Shown here piece after piece: positions 33,353 to 43,331 of a DNA stretch of 64,000 nucleotides. The position numbers and the translations under genes are program-made. This stretch comes from Xanthomonas hortorum (GTDB lineage Bacteria > Pseudomonadota > Gammaproteobacteria > Xanthomonadales > Xanthomonadaceae), in NCBI RefSeq assembly GCF_002940005.1, contig NZ_MDEF01000015.1, one strand, 5' to 3'. Numbering within the stretch: the stretch's first letter is position 1; every line of letters starts with the position of its first letter. A model generated the notes under the pieces. It saw only the letters and a program-made list of their open reading frames with translations. It was not told the origin of the DNA and ran no database searches.

Positions 33353-35200
33353 CTAATAGACATCGCGCGCATACCGCCCCTCCACCTGCAGCTGGGTGAG
33401 ATACGCCGCTGCGGCTTCGGCATCGAGTGCGCCGTGGGTGGCAACGATGTCGAGCAGGGCGGCGTGCACGTCCTTAACCATGCCAATGGCGCCGCACACA
33501 TATACATGCGCGCCGCCTTGCAGCCAGGCGTAGACCTCGGCGCCGCGTGCGCGCAGGCGATGCTGCACGTAGATTTTTTCGGCCTGGTCGCGCGAGAACG
33601 CCAGGTCCAATGCATGCAGTTCGCCGCGCTGCAGGGCCTGCTGCCATTCGGCCTGATACAGGAAATCGGTATTGAAATGCTGGGCGCCGAAGAACAGCCA
33701 GTTGCGGCCCTTGGCGCCGGTTTCGGCGCGCTCCTGCACGAAGCCGCGGAACGGCGCCACGCCGGTGCCCGGGCCGATCATCAGGATGTCGCGATCGGGG
33801 TCTGCCGGCACGCGGAAGCGTTCGTTCGGCTCGATATAGACCGGTGCGGTGTCACCTTCGCGCAGGGCGGCAAGAAAGCCGCTGGCCGAGCCCAGATGCG
33901 CGTGGCCGTGCGCCTGGTAGGTGAGTTCGTCCACGACCAGATGCACTTCTTCGCCCACGCGCTTGCGGCTGGAGGCGATCGAGTACAGGCGTGGGGTGAG
34001 CGGACGCAGGGCGGCCAGCAGGCTGCCATGGTCCCAATCCGCCGGCCAGCGTCGCAGCACGTCGATCAACTGGTGATCGGAGAGCAACGACGCTAGGCCG
34101 GCAGTCTGGGTCGGGGTGAGCAGCGTCTGCAGCTCCTCGGCGCGCGCACGCTCGGCATGTGCGGCCAATAGCGGCCGCGACAGCTTGGTCAGTTCGCGCC
34201 GGGTGGCAAGCCACTCGTTCAAGGCTAGAGTCTCTTCGCCGATGGTGACTGCGGCATGACCATCCAGGCGCAGCGTCTGCAACACTGCATCCACCAGTGC
34301 GGGCGGATTGCGATGACGGATGCCCAGCGCATCGCCGGGCTCGTAGCTCAGCCCGCTGCCTTCCAGCGAAAATTCCAGATGACGCACGCGCTTGCCGGGC
34401 AGTGCATAGACGCGAAACTGCGGGCCCTTGAAGTCGCGCCCGCTGATGATCTGGTTGGCCAGCACCTCTGCAGCGAACGGGTGCTGATGCGACCACACTG
34501 CTGCGGCCGCGCTGCTGCGCAATGGCGTGATGGTGGCCGAGGGTGGGCCGCTCTTGAGGTGCTCGCGTGCGTGCGTGAGTGCCTGCGCACGCCAGGGTGC
34601 GGCGACGCTGTCGATATCCAGATCGGCTTCGCCACGCGGCTGCACACGGCTGCCGCCGAGTTCGGCCAAGCGCTCGTCGATGCGGCGCGCAATGCCGCAA
34701 AAATCCGCGTAGCTGGAATCGCCCAGCCCCAGCACCGCGTACTTGAGCTCGGGCAGCTTGGGGGCGCGCCGGCTGGCCAGAAATTCGACCAGCCCGATCG
34801 CATCGTCCGGCGGGTCGCCTTCGCCCTGGGTGCTGATCACCACATACAACAAGCGTTCGCTGGCAAGTTCGCGGGTGGGGTAGGTGTCGGCGCGCAGCAA
34901 GCGCACGCTCAAGCCCGCAGCCTCTGCCTCGGCAGCGATTTGTTCGGCTTCGCGGCGGGCATTGCCGGTCTGGCTGCCGTACAGCACGGTCAGGCGCTGG
35001 CTCGCTTGCGCGATCGCGTGGGGCTGCCCGCCCGGCAAGAGCGCGAGCGAGCGCGGCGGCTGGCCTTGTGCCAGCCCGGCGGTGTAACCAGACAGCCACC
35101 ACAGTGACGCAGAATCCAGGCCGTCCACCAACCGCTCCAGCAGCGCCTTGCGCTCGTCGGGCAAGGGGCTGGGCGGTAGCGCGGAACTGGCGGCGGTCAT
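33353..35200 (-). CDS. cysJ: Sulfite reductase flavoprotein subunit
   Basis: Carries electrons from NADPH through FAD and FMN to CysI. The 615 residues contain a flavodoxin domain ('LTVLYGSQTGNARREAEQIA', 'VISTQGEGDPPDDA', 'VLGLGDSSYADFCGIARRIDERL'), a FAD domain with 'RLYSIASS' and a NADP domain with 'GPGTGVAPFRGFVQER', 'LFFGAQHFNTDFLYQAEWQ' and 'CGAIGMVKDVH'. It ends with 'GRYARDVY', a typical CysJ end. It starts at 35200, divergent from cysD across 178 bases. It is the first gene of cysJIH. Confidence 0.96.
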   Translation of the reverse strand: MTAASSALPPSPLPDERKALLERLVDGLDSASLWWLSGYTAGLAQGQPPRSLALLPGGQPHAIAQASQRLTVLYGSQTGNARREAEQIAAEAEAAGLSVRLLRADTYPTRELASERLLYVVISTQGEGDPPDDAIGLVEFLASRRAPKLPELKYAVLGLGDSSYADFCGIARRIDERLAELGGSRVQPRGEADLDIDSVAAPWRAQALTHAREHLKSGPPSATITPLRSSAAAAVWSHQHPFAAEVLANQIISGRDFKGPQFRVYALPGKRVRHLEFSLEGSGLSYEPGDALGIRHRNPPALVDAVLQTLRLDGHAAVTIGEETLALNEWLATRRELTKLSRPLLAAHAERARAEELQTLLTPTQTAGLASLLSDHQLIDVLRRWPADWDHGSLLAALRPLTPRLYSIASSRKRVGEEVHLVVDELTYQAHGHAHLGSASGFLAALREGDTAPVYIEPNERFRVPADPDRDILMIGPGTGVAPFRGFVQERAETGAKGRNWLFFGAQHFNTDFLYQAEWQQALQRGELHALDLAFSRDQAEKIYVQHRLRARGAEVYAWLQGGAHVYVCGAIGMVKDVHAALLDIVATHGALDAEAAAAYLTQLQVEGRYARDVY

Positions 35201-35378
35201 TTGGATCCGGGGGCGTTGATGAGACCAGTGATGTTATGGAAACGTTGCGGCGGCCAGAAAGGATGAGCCGTTATCGCGTTATGCCGGCCGCTTATTTGGG
35301 TGCGGGCTGCCTGCGCCACACACTGCGGCGCCTTGCCCTACCATCGGCTGGTCTGCCCGCCGACGCCACGACACCCCG
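35201..35378. promoter_or_regulatory. Divergent cysJ/cysD promoter region
   Basis: A 178-base spacer driving cysJIH leftward and cysD-cysNC rightward. It is the natural place for CysB sites. AT-richer stretches with GTTATGGAAACG and CCGTTATCGCGTTATG are present, but no site can be called with certainty. Confidence 0.5.
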
Positions 35379-36287
35379 ATGACTCTGCAGCCCCTGTCTC
35401 ACCTCGACCGGCTCGAGGCCGAAAGCATCCACATCCTGCGCGAAGTCGCCGCCGAGTTCCGGGCCCCGGTGATGCTGTATTCGGTGGGCAAGGACAGTTC
35501 GGTGCTGCTGCATCTGCTGCTCAAGGCATTTGCGCCATCGCCGCCACCGATTCCGTTGCTGCACGTGGACACGCGCTGGAAGTTCGGCGAGATGATCGCC
35601 TTCCGCGACCGCCGTGCGGCCGAGACCGGCGTGGACCTGCGCGTGCACATCAACCCGGACGGCATCGCCCAGGACATCGGCCCGATCAGCCATGGCGCGG
35701 CGGTGCACACCGACATCATGAAAACCCAGGGCCTGAAGCAGGCGCTGGAGCAGGGCGGCTTCGATGCAGCGATTGGTGGTGCGCGCCGCGACGAGGAAAA
35801 ATCGCGCGCCAAGGAGCGCGTGTTCTCGTTCCGCAATGCGCGTCATCGCTGGGACCCGAAGAATCAGCGCCCGGAGTTGTGGAATCTCTACAACGCGCGC
35901 ACCAAGCCCGGCGAAAGCGTGCGCGTGTTTCCGCTCTCCAACTGGACCGAGCTGGATATCTGGCTGTACATCTACCGCGAGGCCATTCCGGTGGTGCCGC
36001 TGTATTTCGCCGCACCGCGCCCGGTGGTGGAGCGCGACGGCGCGTGGATCATGGTCGACGACCATCGCCTGCCGTTGCACGCAGGCGAGACGCCGCAACT
36101 ACGCTCGGTGCGCTTCCGCACGCTGGGCTGCTATCCGCTGACCGGCGCGATCGAATCCACCGCCGACACGCTGGAAGCGGTGATCGCCGAGATGCTGGTC
36201 AGCACCAGCTCCGAGCGCCAGGGCCGCATGATCGATCATGCGCCGGGTGCATCGATGGAGCAGAAAAAGCTTGAGGGGTATTTCTGA
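35379..36287 (+). CDS. cysD: Sulfate adenylyltransferase subunit 2
   Basis: Forms adenosine phosphosulfate (APS) from ATP and sulfate, driven by GTP hydrolysis on CysN. The 302 residues have the PP-loop 'LYSVGKDSSVLLHLLLKAF', 'LLHVDTRWKFGEMIAFRD', 'GGARRDEEKSRAKERVFSFR' and the end 'SSERQGRMIDHAPGASMEQKKLEGYF', all characteristic. The stop overlaps the cysN start (TGATG), so the two are translated together. Confidence 0.97.
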   Translation: MTLQPLSHLDRLEAESIHILREVAAEFRAPVMLYSVGKDSSVLLHLLLKAFAPSPPPIPLLHVDTRWKFGEMIAFRDRRAAETGVDLRVHINPDGIAQDIGPISHGAAVHTDIMKTQGLKQALEQGGFDAAIGGARRDEEKSRAKERVFSFRNARHRWDPKNQRPELWNLYNARTKPGESVRVFPLSNWTELDIWLYIYREAIPVVPLYFAAPRPVVERDGAWIMVDDHRLPLHAGETPQLRSVRFRTLGCYPLTGAIESTADTLEAVIAEMLVSTSSERQGRMIDHAPGASMEQKKLEGYF

Positions 36288-38263
36288 TGGGCAGTGATTT
36301 GGGAGTGGGGATTGGGGATTCGCAACAGCGGTTCGTCGCGGACGGAACGGAGTCAGGGGCTGCATTGGCCAATCCCCAATCCCCACTCCCGAATCCCGGC
36401 GCCATCGGCGCCTACCTGCATCAACACGAATCCAAGCCGCTGCTGCGCTTCATCACCTGCGGCAGTGTGGATGACGGCAAGAGCACGCTGATCGGGCGCT
36501 TGTTGTACGACAGCAAGCGCTTGTTCGACGATCAGCTCGCAGCGCTGGAAAGCGATAGCCGCCGGCATGGCACGCAAGGCGAGGGCATCGACTATGCATT
36601 GTTGATGGATGGCCTGGCCGCCGAGCGCGAGCAGGGCATCACGATCGATGTGGCGTATCGCTATTTCGATACCGACCAACGCAAGTTCATCGTGGCCGAT
36701 TGCCCCGGGCATGAGCAGTACACACGCAATATGGCCACCGGCGCATCCACCGCCGATGTCGCGGTGGTGCTGGTGGATGCGCGTAAGGGATTGTTGGCGC
36801 AGACGCGCCGGCACAGTTACATCGTGTCGTTGCTGGGCATCCGGCATGTGGTGCTGGCGGTCAACAAGATGGATCTGGTGGACTACGACGCACAGGTCTT
36901 CGCCGAGATCGCCGATGCCTATCGCGTGCTGGCCGCGCAGCTGGGCATTGCCGATGTGCAGTGCATTCCGCTATCGGCGCTGGGTGGCGAAAATCTGTCC
37001 AGCGCCTCGACGCGGATGCCGTGGTACAGCGGCCCGCATCTGTTGCAGCATCTCGACACCGTGCAATTGGAGACGCCGGAAGCCGGCAGCGGATTTCGAC
37101 TGCCGGTGCAGTGGGTCAATCGTCCCAACCAGCATTTCCGTGGCTATGCCGGCACCATTGCGGCCGGGCAGGTGCGGGTTGGCGATGCCGTGGTGGTTGT
37201 CCCCTCCGGGCGGCGCACGCAGGTGGCATCGGTGCTGGATGCCAATGGCGACGTGGATAGCGCACGCGCCGGCCAGGCGGTCACGCTGACCTTGCGCGAC
37301 GAGATCGATATCAGCCGTGGCGACATCATTGCCGCGGTCGACGACCCGCCGGAGGTGGCCGACCAGTTCGCTGCGCATCTGCTGTGGATGGACGATGCCG
37401 CGTTGCTGCCGGGCCGCCCGTACTGGCTCAAGATCGGCACCCGCACAGTCACCGCGAGCATCAGCGAGATCAAGCACAAGGTCGATGTGAATACGCAGGA
37501 GCGGCTGGCCGCCAAGCGGCTGGAGCTCAACGAAGTGGGTTACTGCAATCTGGCGCTGGACGAGCCGATCGCATTCTCGCCGTATGCGCGCAACCGCGTG
37601 CTGGGCGGTTTTATCCTGATCGACCGGCAGAGCAATGCCACGGTGGCCGCCGGCACGCTGGAGTTCGCGCTACGCCGCGCCGGCAACGTGCACTGGCAGC
37701 ATCTGGACGTGGATCGCGCCGCGCGTGCGCGCATCAAGGGCCAGACTCCGCGCGTGCTGTGGTTCACCGGCTTGTCGGGCGCGGGCAAATCCACCGTTGC
37801 CAATCTGGTCGACAAGCGGCTGCACGCGCTGGGCTATCACACCTTCATCCTGGACGGCGACAACGTGCGCCACGGGCTCAACCGCGATCTGGGCTTTACC
37901 GACGAAGACCGCGTGGAAAACATCCGCCGCGTGGCCGAGGTGGCGCGCTTGATGGCCGATGCCGGCCTGATCGTGCTGGTGAGCTTCATCTCGCCGTTCC
38001 GCGCCGAGCGGCAGCTGGCGCGCGAGCGCTTCGACCAGGGTGAGTTCGTCGAAGTGTTTGTGGACGTGTCGCTCGAGGTCGCCGAGGCACGCGATGTGAA
38101 GGGCTTGTACCGCAAGGCGCGGGCCGGGCAGATTCCCAATTTCACCGGTATCGATTCGCCGTACGAGGCACCGGAAGCGCCGGAGATCCATCTTCACGCC
38201 GATGGTGAGAATGTAGAGGCGCTGGCGCGCCATGTGCTCGAGTTTCTTGAACTGGAACGTTGA
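36287..38263 (+). CDS. cysNC: Bifunctional sulfate adenylyltransferase GTPase / APS kinase
   Basis: The N-terminal GTPase activates CysD; the C-terminal kinase phosphorylates APS to PAPS. It is 658 residues long. G1 is 'CGSVDDGKSTLIGRLL', G3 'DCPGHEQYTRNMATG' and G4 'NKMDLVD'; two EF-Tu-like beta domains follow to about residue 475. The APS kinase P-loop is 'FTGLSGAGKSTVANLVDKRL', followed by 'LDGDNVRHGLNRDLGF' and 'FVDVSLEVAEARDVKGLYRKARAG'. The first about 35 residues ('DLGVGIGDSQQRF' and 'ANPQSPLPNPGA') come from an intergenic-type repeat, not a CysN fold; the family match begins at 'IGAYLHQHESKPLLRFI'. Confidence 0.96.
   Translation: MGSDLGVGIGDSQQRFVADGTESGAALANPQSPLPNPGAIGAYLHQHESKPLLRFITCGSVDDGKSTLIGRLLYDSKRLFDDQLAALESDSRRHGTQGEGIDYALLMDGLAAEREQGITIDVAYRYFDTDQRKFIVADCPGHEQYTRNMATGASTADVAVVLVDARKGLLAQTRRHSYIVSLLGIRHVVLAVNKMDLVDYDAQVFAEIADAYRVLAAQLGIADVQCIPLSALGGENLSSASTRMPWYSGPHLLQHLDTVQLETPEAGSGFRLPVQWVNRPNQHFRGYAGTIAAGQVRVGDAVVVVPSGRRTQVASVLDANGDVDSARAGQAVTLTLRDEIDISRGDIIAAVDDPPEVADQFAAHLLWMDDAALLPGRPYWLKIGTRTVTASISEIKHKVDVNTQERLAAKRLELNEVGYCNLALDEPIAFSPYARNRVLGGFILIDRQSNATVAAGTLEFALRRAGNVHWQHLDVDRAARARIKGQTPRVLWFTGLSGAGKSTVANLVDKRLHALGYHTFILDGDNVRHGLNRDLGFTDEDRVENIRRVAEVARLMADAGLIVLVSFISPFRAERQLARERFDQGEFVEVFVDVSLEVAEARDVKGLYRKARAGQIPNFTGIDSPYEAPEAPEIHLHADGENVEALARHVLEFLELER
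36301..36390. repeat. Inverted repeat inside the 5' end of cysNC
   Basis: A perfect 20-bp inverted repeat: GGGAGTGGGGATTGGGGATT (36301-36320) against its complement at 36371-36390, with 50 bases between. It lies within the translated start of cysNC. Related copies are at 33236-33349 and 13203-13232. Confidence 0.93.
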
Positions 38264-38381
38264 CCAGCGCATCGCGCTGACGACGGCAAGGGTCTTTGGT
38301 CATGGTGCAAAGCACGCCTTTCTGTCAACACCCTGGCGGCTAGGTCGTTAAACTTTCGACGTACCTCGCCAGGATGTTCTG

Positions 38382-39467
38382 ATGCTTGTTCTGCCCAGCG
38401 CGCGCTTTTGCGCCGCGCTCTTCTTGGCCGCTGCGTTGGCCGGTTGCAGCCGCCAGGCTGCGGCGCCCGCCGTTGCCAAACCCATTCCGGTCTCTGTGCA
38501 GGCGGTGACCACCCAGCCCTGGAACTCGACCGTGCAGTCGATCGCCACCGTGCGCGCGCGCGAATCGGTGGCGCTGACCGCTGCGGTGAGCGATGTGGTG
38601 GAGCAGGTCAATTTCGATAGCGGCGACGAGGTCAAGGCCGGGCAGTTGCTGCTGCGCCTGCGCGGCAATTCGCAGCAGGCGGCGCTGACGGCCGCGCAGG
38701 CCACCTTCGAAGAAACCGATCAGTTGTATCGGCGCCAGTTGAGTCTGGTTGGTCAGCAGTTGGTGGCCAAGTCCACTGTCGATACGCAACGCGCCTTGCG
38801 CGATGCCGCGCAGGCGCGCGTGCAGCAGATGCGCGCGGAGATCACCGACCGCGAGGTGCGTGCGCCGTTCTCCGGCGTGCTCGGCATCCGCCAGATCAGC
38901 CCGGGCTCGTTGATCACGTCCAGCACCGTGATCGCCACGCTGGACGATGTGGAGCGCATGTACGTGGACTTTCAGGTGCCGGAATCGCAGTTCGGCCTGG
39001 TGCAACTCGGCAATGCGGTCAATGGCACGGCGGCGGCGTACCCGGGCGCGCAGTTCGAAGGCGTGGTGGCGGCGATCGATTCGCGGATCGACGAGACCAC
39101 CCGCTCGGTAACGGTGCGCGCGGATTTCCCCAACGGCGATCGCCGGCTGCGCCCGGGCATGCTGCTGGATGTGCGGCTGTTCCAGCCGGCGCGGCAGGCG
39201 GTGGTGATCCCTGAGATTGCGGTGGTGCAGGTGGGGCGCGAGTCCTACGTGTTCCGGGTCAAGCCCGACAGCAGCGTGGAGCGCGCCGATGTGCGGCTGG
39301 GCGAGCGCCGCGATGGCAAGGTGGAAATTCTCGAAGGGGTCAAGGCCGGTGAGCGCATCGTGGTGGATGGCACCGGCAAGCTGCGTCCGGGCTTGAAGGT
39401 GGTCGATCAGGCCGCGCCTGCGCCTGCATCGACATCTGCAGTGGCGCCCACGCAGGCAGCGCGATGA
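38382..39467 (+). CDS. RND efflux periplasmic adaptor (membrane fusion lipoprotein)
   Basis: Links an inner-membrane RND pump to an outer-membrane channel. The 361 residues start with a lipoprotein signal ending 'LAAALAGC'. The lipoyl/barrel-sandwich halves are seen at 'SVALTAAVSDVVEQVNFDSGDEVKAGQLLLRL' and 'VRAPFSGVLGIRQISPGSLI', around a helical hairpin 'AALTAAQATFEETDQLYRRQ'. The beta-barrel and membrane-proximal domains follow. AGGA precedes the ATG. It overlaps the pump by four bases (ATGA). The outer-membrane partner is not encoded here. Confidence 0.93.
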   Translation: MLVLPSARFCAALFLAAALAGCSRQAAAPAVAKPIPVSVQAVTTQPWNSTVQSIATVRARESVALTAAVSDVVEQVNFDSGDEVKAGQLLLRLRGNSQQAALTAAQATFEETDQLYRRQLSLVGQQLVAKSTVDTQRALRDAAQARVQQMRAEITDREVRAPFSGVLGIRQISPGSLITSSTVIATLDDVERMYVDFQVPESQFGLVQLGNAVNGTAAAYPGAQFEGVVAAIDSRIDETTRSVTVRADFPNGDRRLRPGMLLDVRLFQPARQAVVIPEIAVVQVGRESYVFRVKPDSSVERADVRLGERRDGKVEILEGVKAGERIVVDGTGKLRPGLKVVDQAAPAPASTSAVAPTQAAR

Positions 39468-42400
39468 AACTCTCCGATCTGTCCATTACCCGCCCGGTGA
39501 TGGCGGTGGTGATGAGCCTGTTGCTGATCGTGCTGGGGGTGATGTCGTTCACCCGGCTCACGCTGCGCGAGTTGCCGGCGATCGACCCGCCCATCGTCTC
39601 GGTGGATGTGGAATACACCGGCGCTTCGGCGGCGGTGGTGGAAAGCCGCATCACCCAGGTGCTGGAAGATGCGCTCGCCGGTATCGAAGGCATCGAGACC
39701 ATCGAGGCGCGCAGCCGCAATGGCTCCTCGGATATCAGCATCGAGTTCGTGCAGTCGCGCGATGTGGAAGCGGCCGCCAACGATGTGCGCGATGCGGTCA
39801 GCCGCGTGTCCGATCGCATGCCGGACCAGGCGCGCCCGCCGGAAATTTCCAAGGTCGAAGCCGACGCCGACCCCATCCTGTGGCTCAACATGAGCTCCAG
39901 CACGATGGACACGCTGCAGCTGTCAGACTACGCCGAGCGCTATGTGGTGGACCGCTTCTCCAGCCTGGACGGCGTGGCGCAGGTGCGTATCGGCGGGCGC
40001 CAGCGCTATGCGATGCGCATCTGGCTGGATCGCGATCAACTGGCCGCGCGCGAACTCACCGTGGCCGATGTGGAAGCGGCGCTGCAGAACGAAAACGTGG
40101 AACTGCCGGCCGGCAGCATCGAATCGGCGCAGCGCGATTTCACCTTGCGCGTGGAGCGCAGTTATCTCAAGCCCGAGGACTTCGCCAAGCTGCCGTTGAG
40201 CAAGGGCGAGGGCGGCTATGTGGTGCGGTTGGGCGACGTGGCCAAGGTCGAGCTGACCTCGGCCGAGCGGCGCGCGTATTTCCAGAGCAACGGCGTGCCC
40301 AATGTGGGCCTGGGCATCGTGCGCAACTCCACCGCCAACGCCTTGGATGTGGCGCGCGAAGCGCGTGCGCAGGCCGAGGAAGTGCAGAAATCGCTGCCGC
40401 AGGGCACCAACATCTTCGTCGCCTTCGACACCACCACCTTCATCGACGCGGCGGTGGAGCGCGTCTACCACACGCTGGTCGAGGCGGTGGTGCTGGTGCT
40501 GGTGGTGATCTGGGTGTTTCTGGGCAGCGCACGTGCGGCCTTGATTCCTGCTGTGACGGTGCCGGTGTGTCTGATCGCCGCCTTCATCGCGCTGTACGCG
40601 TTCGATTTTTCTATCAACTTGCTGACCTTGTTGGCGCTGGTGCTGTGTATCGGCCTGGTGGTGGACGATGCCATCGTGGTGGTGGAAAACATCCAGCGCC
40701 GCATCGACCTGGGCGAGCCGCCGCTGGTCGCCGCCAAGCGCGGTACCGGGCAGGTGGCGTTTGCGGTGATCGCGACCACTGCGGTGCTGGTGGCGGTGTT
40801 TTTGCCGGTGGGCTTTCTGGAAGGCAATACCGGGCGCCTGTTTCGCGAGCTGGCGGTGGCGTTGGCGGCGGCGGTGGCGATCTCGGCCTTCGTGGCGCTG
40901 ACGCTGACGCCGATGATGTCGTCCAAATTGTTGCGCTCGCACGGGCAGGCCAAACCCAATCGCTTCCATCGCTGGTTCGATGGCCGTATGCAGGCGGTGT
41001 CTGGTGCGTACGGGCGCTCGCTGGAGCGGCATGTGCATCGCACCTGGATCTTCGCGCTGCTGATGCTGCTGGCGCTGGGTGCCAGCGCGTGGCTGATGAG
41101 CCGCATTCCCTCCGAGCTGGCACCGGCCGAAGACCGTGGCAATTTCCAGATCATGATCGATGGGCCCGAGGGCGCCGGCTTCGATTACACCGTGGGGCAG
41201 ATGCATCAGGTCGAAGCGATTCTTGGTCCCTACGTGGGCCCCGACAAACCGATCGTGCGGGCCAATCCGCGCGTGCCTGGCGGTTTCGGTAGCAGCGAGG
41301 AAATGCACACCGGCCGCGTCAGCGTGTTCCTGCAGGATTGGGAAAAACGCACGCGCCCCACCACCGAAGTGGCCGACGAACTGCAGCAGAAACTCAACGT
41401 GCTCAGTGGCGTGCGTGCGCGCACGCAGGTGAGCGGTGGGTTGGTGCGCAGCCGCGGGCAGCCGTTCCAGTTGGTGCTGGGCGGGCCGGATTATGCCGAG
41501 ATCGCGCAGTGGCGCGATCGCATCCTGCAGCGCATGGAAGCCAATCCCGGCCTGGTCGGTCCCGACTCCGACTACAAGGAAACCCGCCCGCAGATGCGCG
41601 TCAATATCGACCGTCTGCGCGCGGCCGATCTGGGCGTGCCGGTGACTGCAATTGGTGGGGCGCTGGAAGCGATGATGGGCTCGCGCCGCGTGACGACGTT
41701 CGTCGAGAACGGCGAGGAATACGACGTGATGCTGCAGGCCGGCCGCGAAGGCCGCATGGCGCCGGAAGACCTCACCGCCATCCGCGTGCGTTCGATCCGT
41801 GGCGAACTGATTCCGTTGTCCAACCTGGTCACGCTGAGCGAAGTGGCCGAAGCCGGCACCTTGAATCGTTTCAACCGCCTGCGTGCGATCACCATCAGCG
41901 CCGGCCTGGCGCCGGGCTACCCGCTCGGCGATGCGATCGCCTGGGCGCAGCAGACCGCACGCGAGGAATTGCCCGAGTACGCGCAGGTGGACTGGAAGGG
42001 CGAATCGCGCGAGTACCAGCAGTCCGGCAGCGCGGTGCTGCTGACCTTCGGCATGGCCTTGCTGGTGGTGTATCTGGTGCTGGCCGCGCAGTTCGAAAGC
42101 TTCGCCCATCCGTTGGTGATCATGTTGACCGTGCCGTTGGCGGTGCTGGGTGCATTGGTCGGTTTGTGGATCACCGGTGGCACGCTCAATTTGTTCAGTC
42201 AGATCGGCATCGTGATGCTGGTGGGCCTGGCGGCCAAGAACGGCATCCTGATCGTGGAGTTCGCCAATCAGTTGCGCGATGAAGGCCGCAGCGTGCATGC
42301 GGCGATCGTGGAATCGGCATCGGTGCGTTTGCGCCCGATCCTGATGACCTCGATCGCCACGGTGGTCGGCGCAATTCCGCTGGTGGTGGCCGGCGGCCCC

Positions 42401-42589
42401 GGCTCGGCCAGCCGCGCCACCATCGGTGTGGTGGTGATCTTCGGCGTGTCGCTGTCCACGCTGTTGTCGCTGTACGTGGTGCCGGCGTTCTACAGTTTGA
42501 TCGCGCCATTCACCAAGTCGCCTGAAGCGGTGGCACGCGAGTTGGAGACTCTGGAGGCGCAGACGCCGTCGGTGGGTGGGCACGCCTGA
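39464..42589 (+). CDS. RND-family multidrug efflux permease
   Basis: A 1041-residue proton-driven pump with the expected twelve transmembrane helices and two large periplasmic loops. The first helix is 'ITRPVMAVVMSLLLIVLGVMSFTRLTLRELP'. The helix-4 relay residues are seen as 'CIGLVVDDAIVVVEN', with Asp401 and Asp402. 'NLFSQIGIVMLVGLAAKNGILIVEFANQLRDEG' is the helix 10-11 signature of hydrophobe/amphiphile exporters. Length and motifs fit AcrB/MexB-like pumps; 'RPVMAVVMSLLLIVLG' without a long hydrophobic trap insert makes a narrower subtype uncertain. No local regulator was found. Confidence 0.94.
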   Translation: MKLSDLSITRPVMAVVMSLLLIVLGVMSFTRLTLRELPAIDPPIVSVDVEYTGASAAVVESRITQVLEDALAGIEGIETIEARSRNGSSDISIEFVQSRDVEAAANDVRDAVSRVSDRMPDQARPPEISKVEADADPILWLNMSSSTMDTLQLSDYAERYVVDRFSSLDGVAQVRIGGRQRYAMRIWLDRDQLAARELTVADVEAALQNENVELPAGSIESAQRDFTLRVERSYLKPEDFAKLPLSKGEGGYVVRLGDVAKVELTSAERRAYFQSNGVPNVGLGIVRNSTANALDVAREARAQAEEVQKSLPQGTNIFVAFDTTTFIDAAVERVYHTLVEAVVLVLVVIWVFLGSARAALIPAVTVPVCLIAAFIALYAFDFSINLLTLLALVLCIGLVVDDAIVVVENIQRRIDLGEPPLVAAKRGTGQVAFAVIATTAVLVAVFLPVGFLEGNTGRLFRELAVALAAAVAISAFVALTLTPMMSSKLLRSHGQAKPNRFHRWFDGRMQAVSGAYGRSLERHVHRTWIFALLMLLALGASAWLMSRIPSELAPAEDRGNFQIMIDGPEGAGFDYTVGQMHQVEAILGPYVGPDKPIVRANPRVPGGFGSSEEMHTGRVSVFLQDWEKRTRPTTEVADELQQKLNVLSGVRARTQVSGGLVRSRGQPFQLVLGGPDYAEIAQWRDRILQRMEANPGLVGPDSDYKETRPQMRVNIDRLRAADLGVPVTAIGGALEAMMGSRRVTTFVENGEEYDVMLQAGREGRMAPEDLTAIRVRSIRGELIPLSNLVTLSEVAEAGTLNRFNRLRAITISAGLAPGYPLGDAIAWAQQTAREELPEYAQVDWKGESREYQQSGSAVLLTFGMALLVVYLVLAAQFESFAHPLVIMLTVPLAVLGALVGLWITGGTLNLFSQIGIVMLVGLAAKNGILIVEFANQLRDEGRSVHAAIVESASVRLRPILMTSIATVVGAIPLVVAGGPGSASRATIGVVVIFGVSLSTLLSLYVVPAFYSLIAPFTKSPEAVARELETLEAQTPSVGGHA

Positions 42590-42862
42590 GTGATGCCGGT
42601 AGCGGGTGCTACCGGTTGTCGAAGACGCGGGGATGCTGCGGCATCGGTGTTGATCGCTGCGTGTGCATGAGCCTGCAGCGCAAACAAAACCCAAACATCG
42701 GGGCGCACGCTGGGTCCATCGAGCGCATCAGCGCAAGGCCAGCATCATTGACGCAATGACGCAGCGCAGCCCCGGCGCCTTGCCGGGAGTGTCTTCGCAA
42801 CGGCCCGCAGCACTGCCGCGTGATCGAGCCAGACGCCGCAATCCAGTCCAGGAGCGCATGCG

Positions 42863-43183
42863 ATGCAGACACTGCCTTTCGCCAAGGGCGATCCATCCGC
42901 ATTGCGGGCTGCCGGTGGGCACGCCGCGCAGGCGTACTGTCCGCATTGCGGTGCGTCGCGCGCTGGCAATCTCGCTACACGCGCTGCAACACCGAGCACA
43001 GCACAACTGCCCGACACCACTGCGGTAGCGCCTGCGCAGCCAGCCACGCACCGGCTACGCTCGGGCGAACCACCGCAACACATCGCTCCATGGCAGTGCC
43101 CGATCCTGCGCGCGGCCCTGCTCGGCACCATTGCGCTGGTGCTGCTGGTCGTGGATATGTTCGTGCTGTGGCCGGTGCCGTAG
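42863..43183 (+). CDS. Small zinc-ribbon-like membrane protein
   Basis: A 106-residue protein with 'AYCPHCGAS' near residue 25, a half zinc-ribbon; a second Cys pair is not obvious, only a single Cys in 'WQCPIL'. A low-complexity Ala/Pro/Thr linker follows, then one C-terminal hydrophobic helix 'LLGTIALVLLVVDMFVLWPV'. AGGAG lies about eight bases upstream of the ATG. It is flanked by the RND pump and an aminopeptidase with separate spacing. The function is unknown; the single CxxC knuckle suggests metal binding only if the protein dimerises. Confidence 0.55.
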   Translation: MQTLPFAKGDPSALRAAGGHAAQAYCPHCGASRAGNLATRAATPSTAQLPDTTAVAPAQPATHRLRSGEPPQHIAPWQCPILRAALLGTIALVLLVVDMFVLWPVP

Positions 43184-43331
43184 ACCGCGCCGACTGGCCT
43201 TGGCGCCATTGCGTGGCTCAGCGGTCGCACGCAGCTTTACCAACGCGCGAAGCGCGCGCAATGACTAAGGTCACATGACAGGCATGCCCGGCTGTGGTCG
43301 ACTTCGGCGATTACCCTGACCGGAATTGCCG

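Noticed and set aside
39923..42694. 923-codon minus-strand open frame opposite the RND pump
   Set aside because: Fully antisense to an intact pump with His/Gln-rich composition; third-position GC bias explains the absence of stops.
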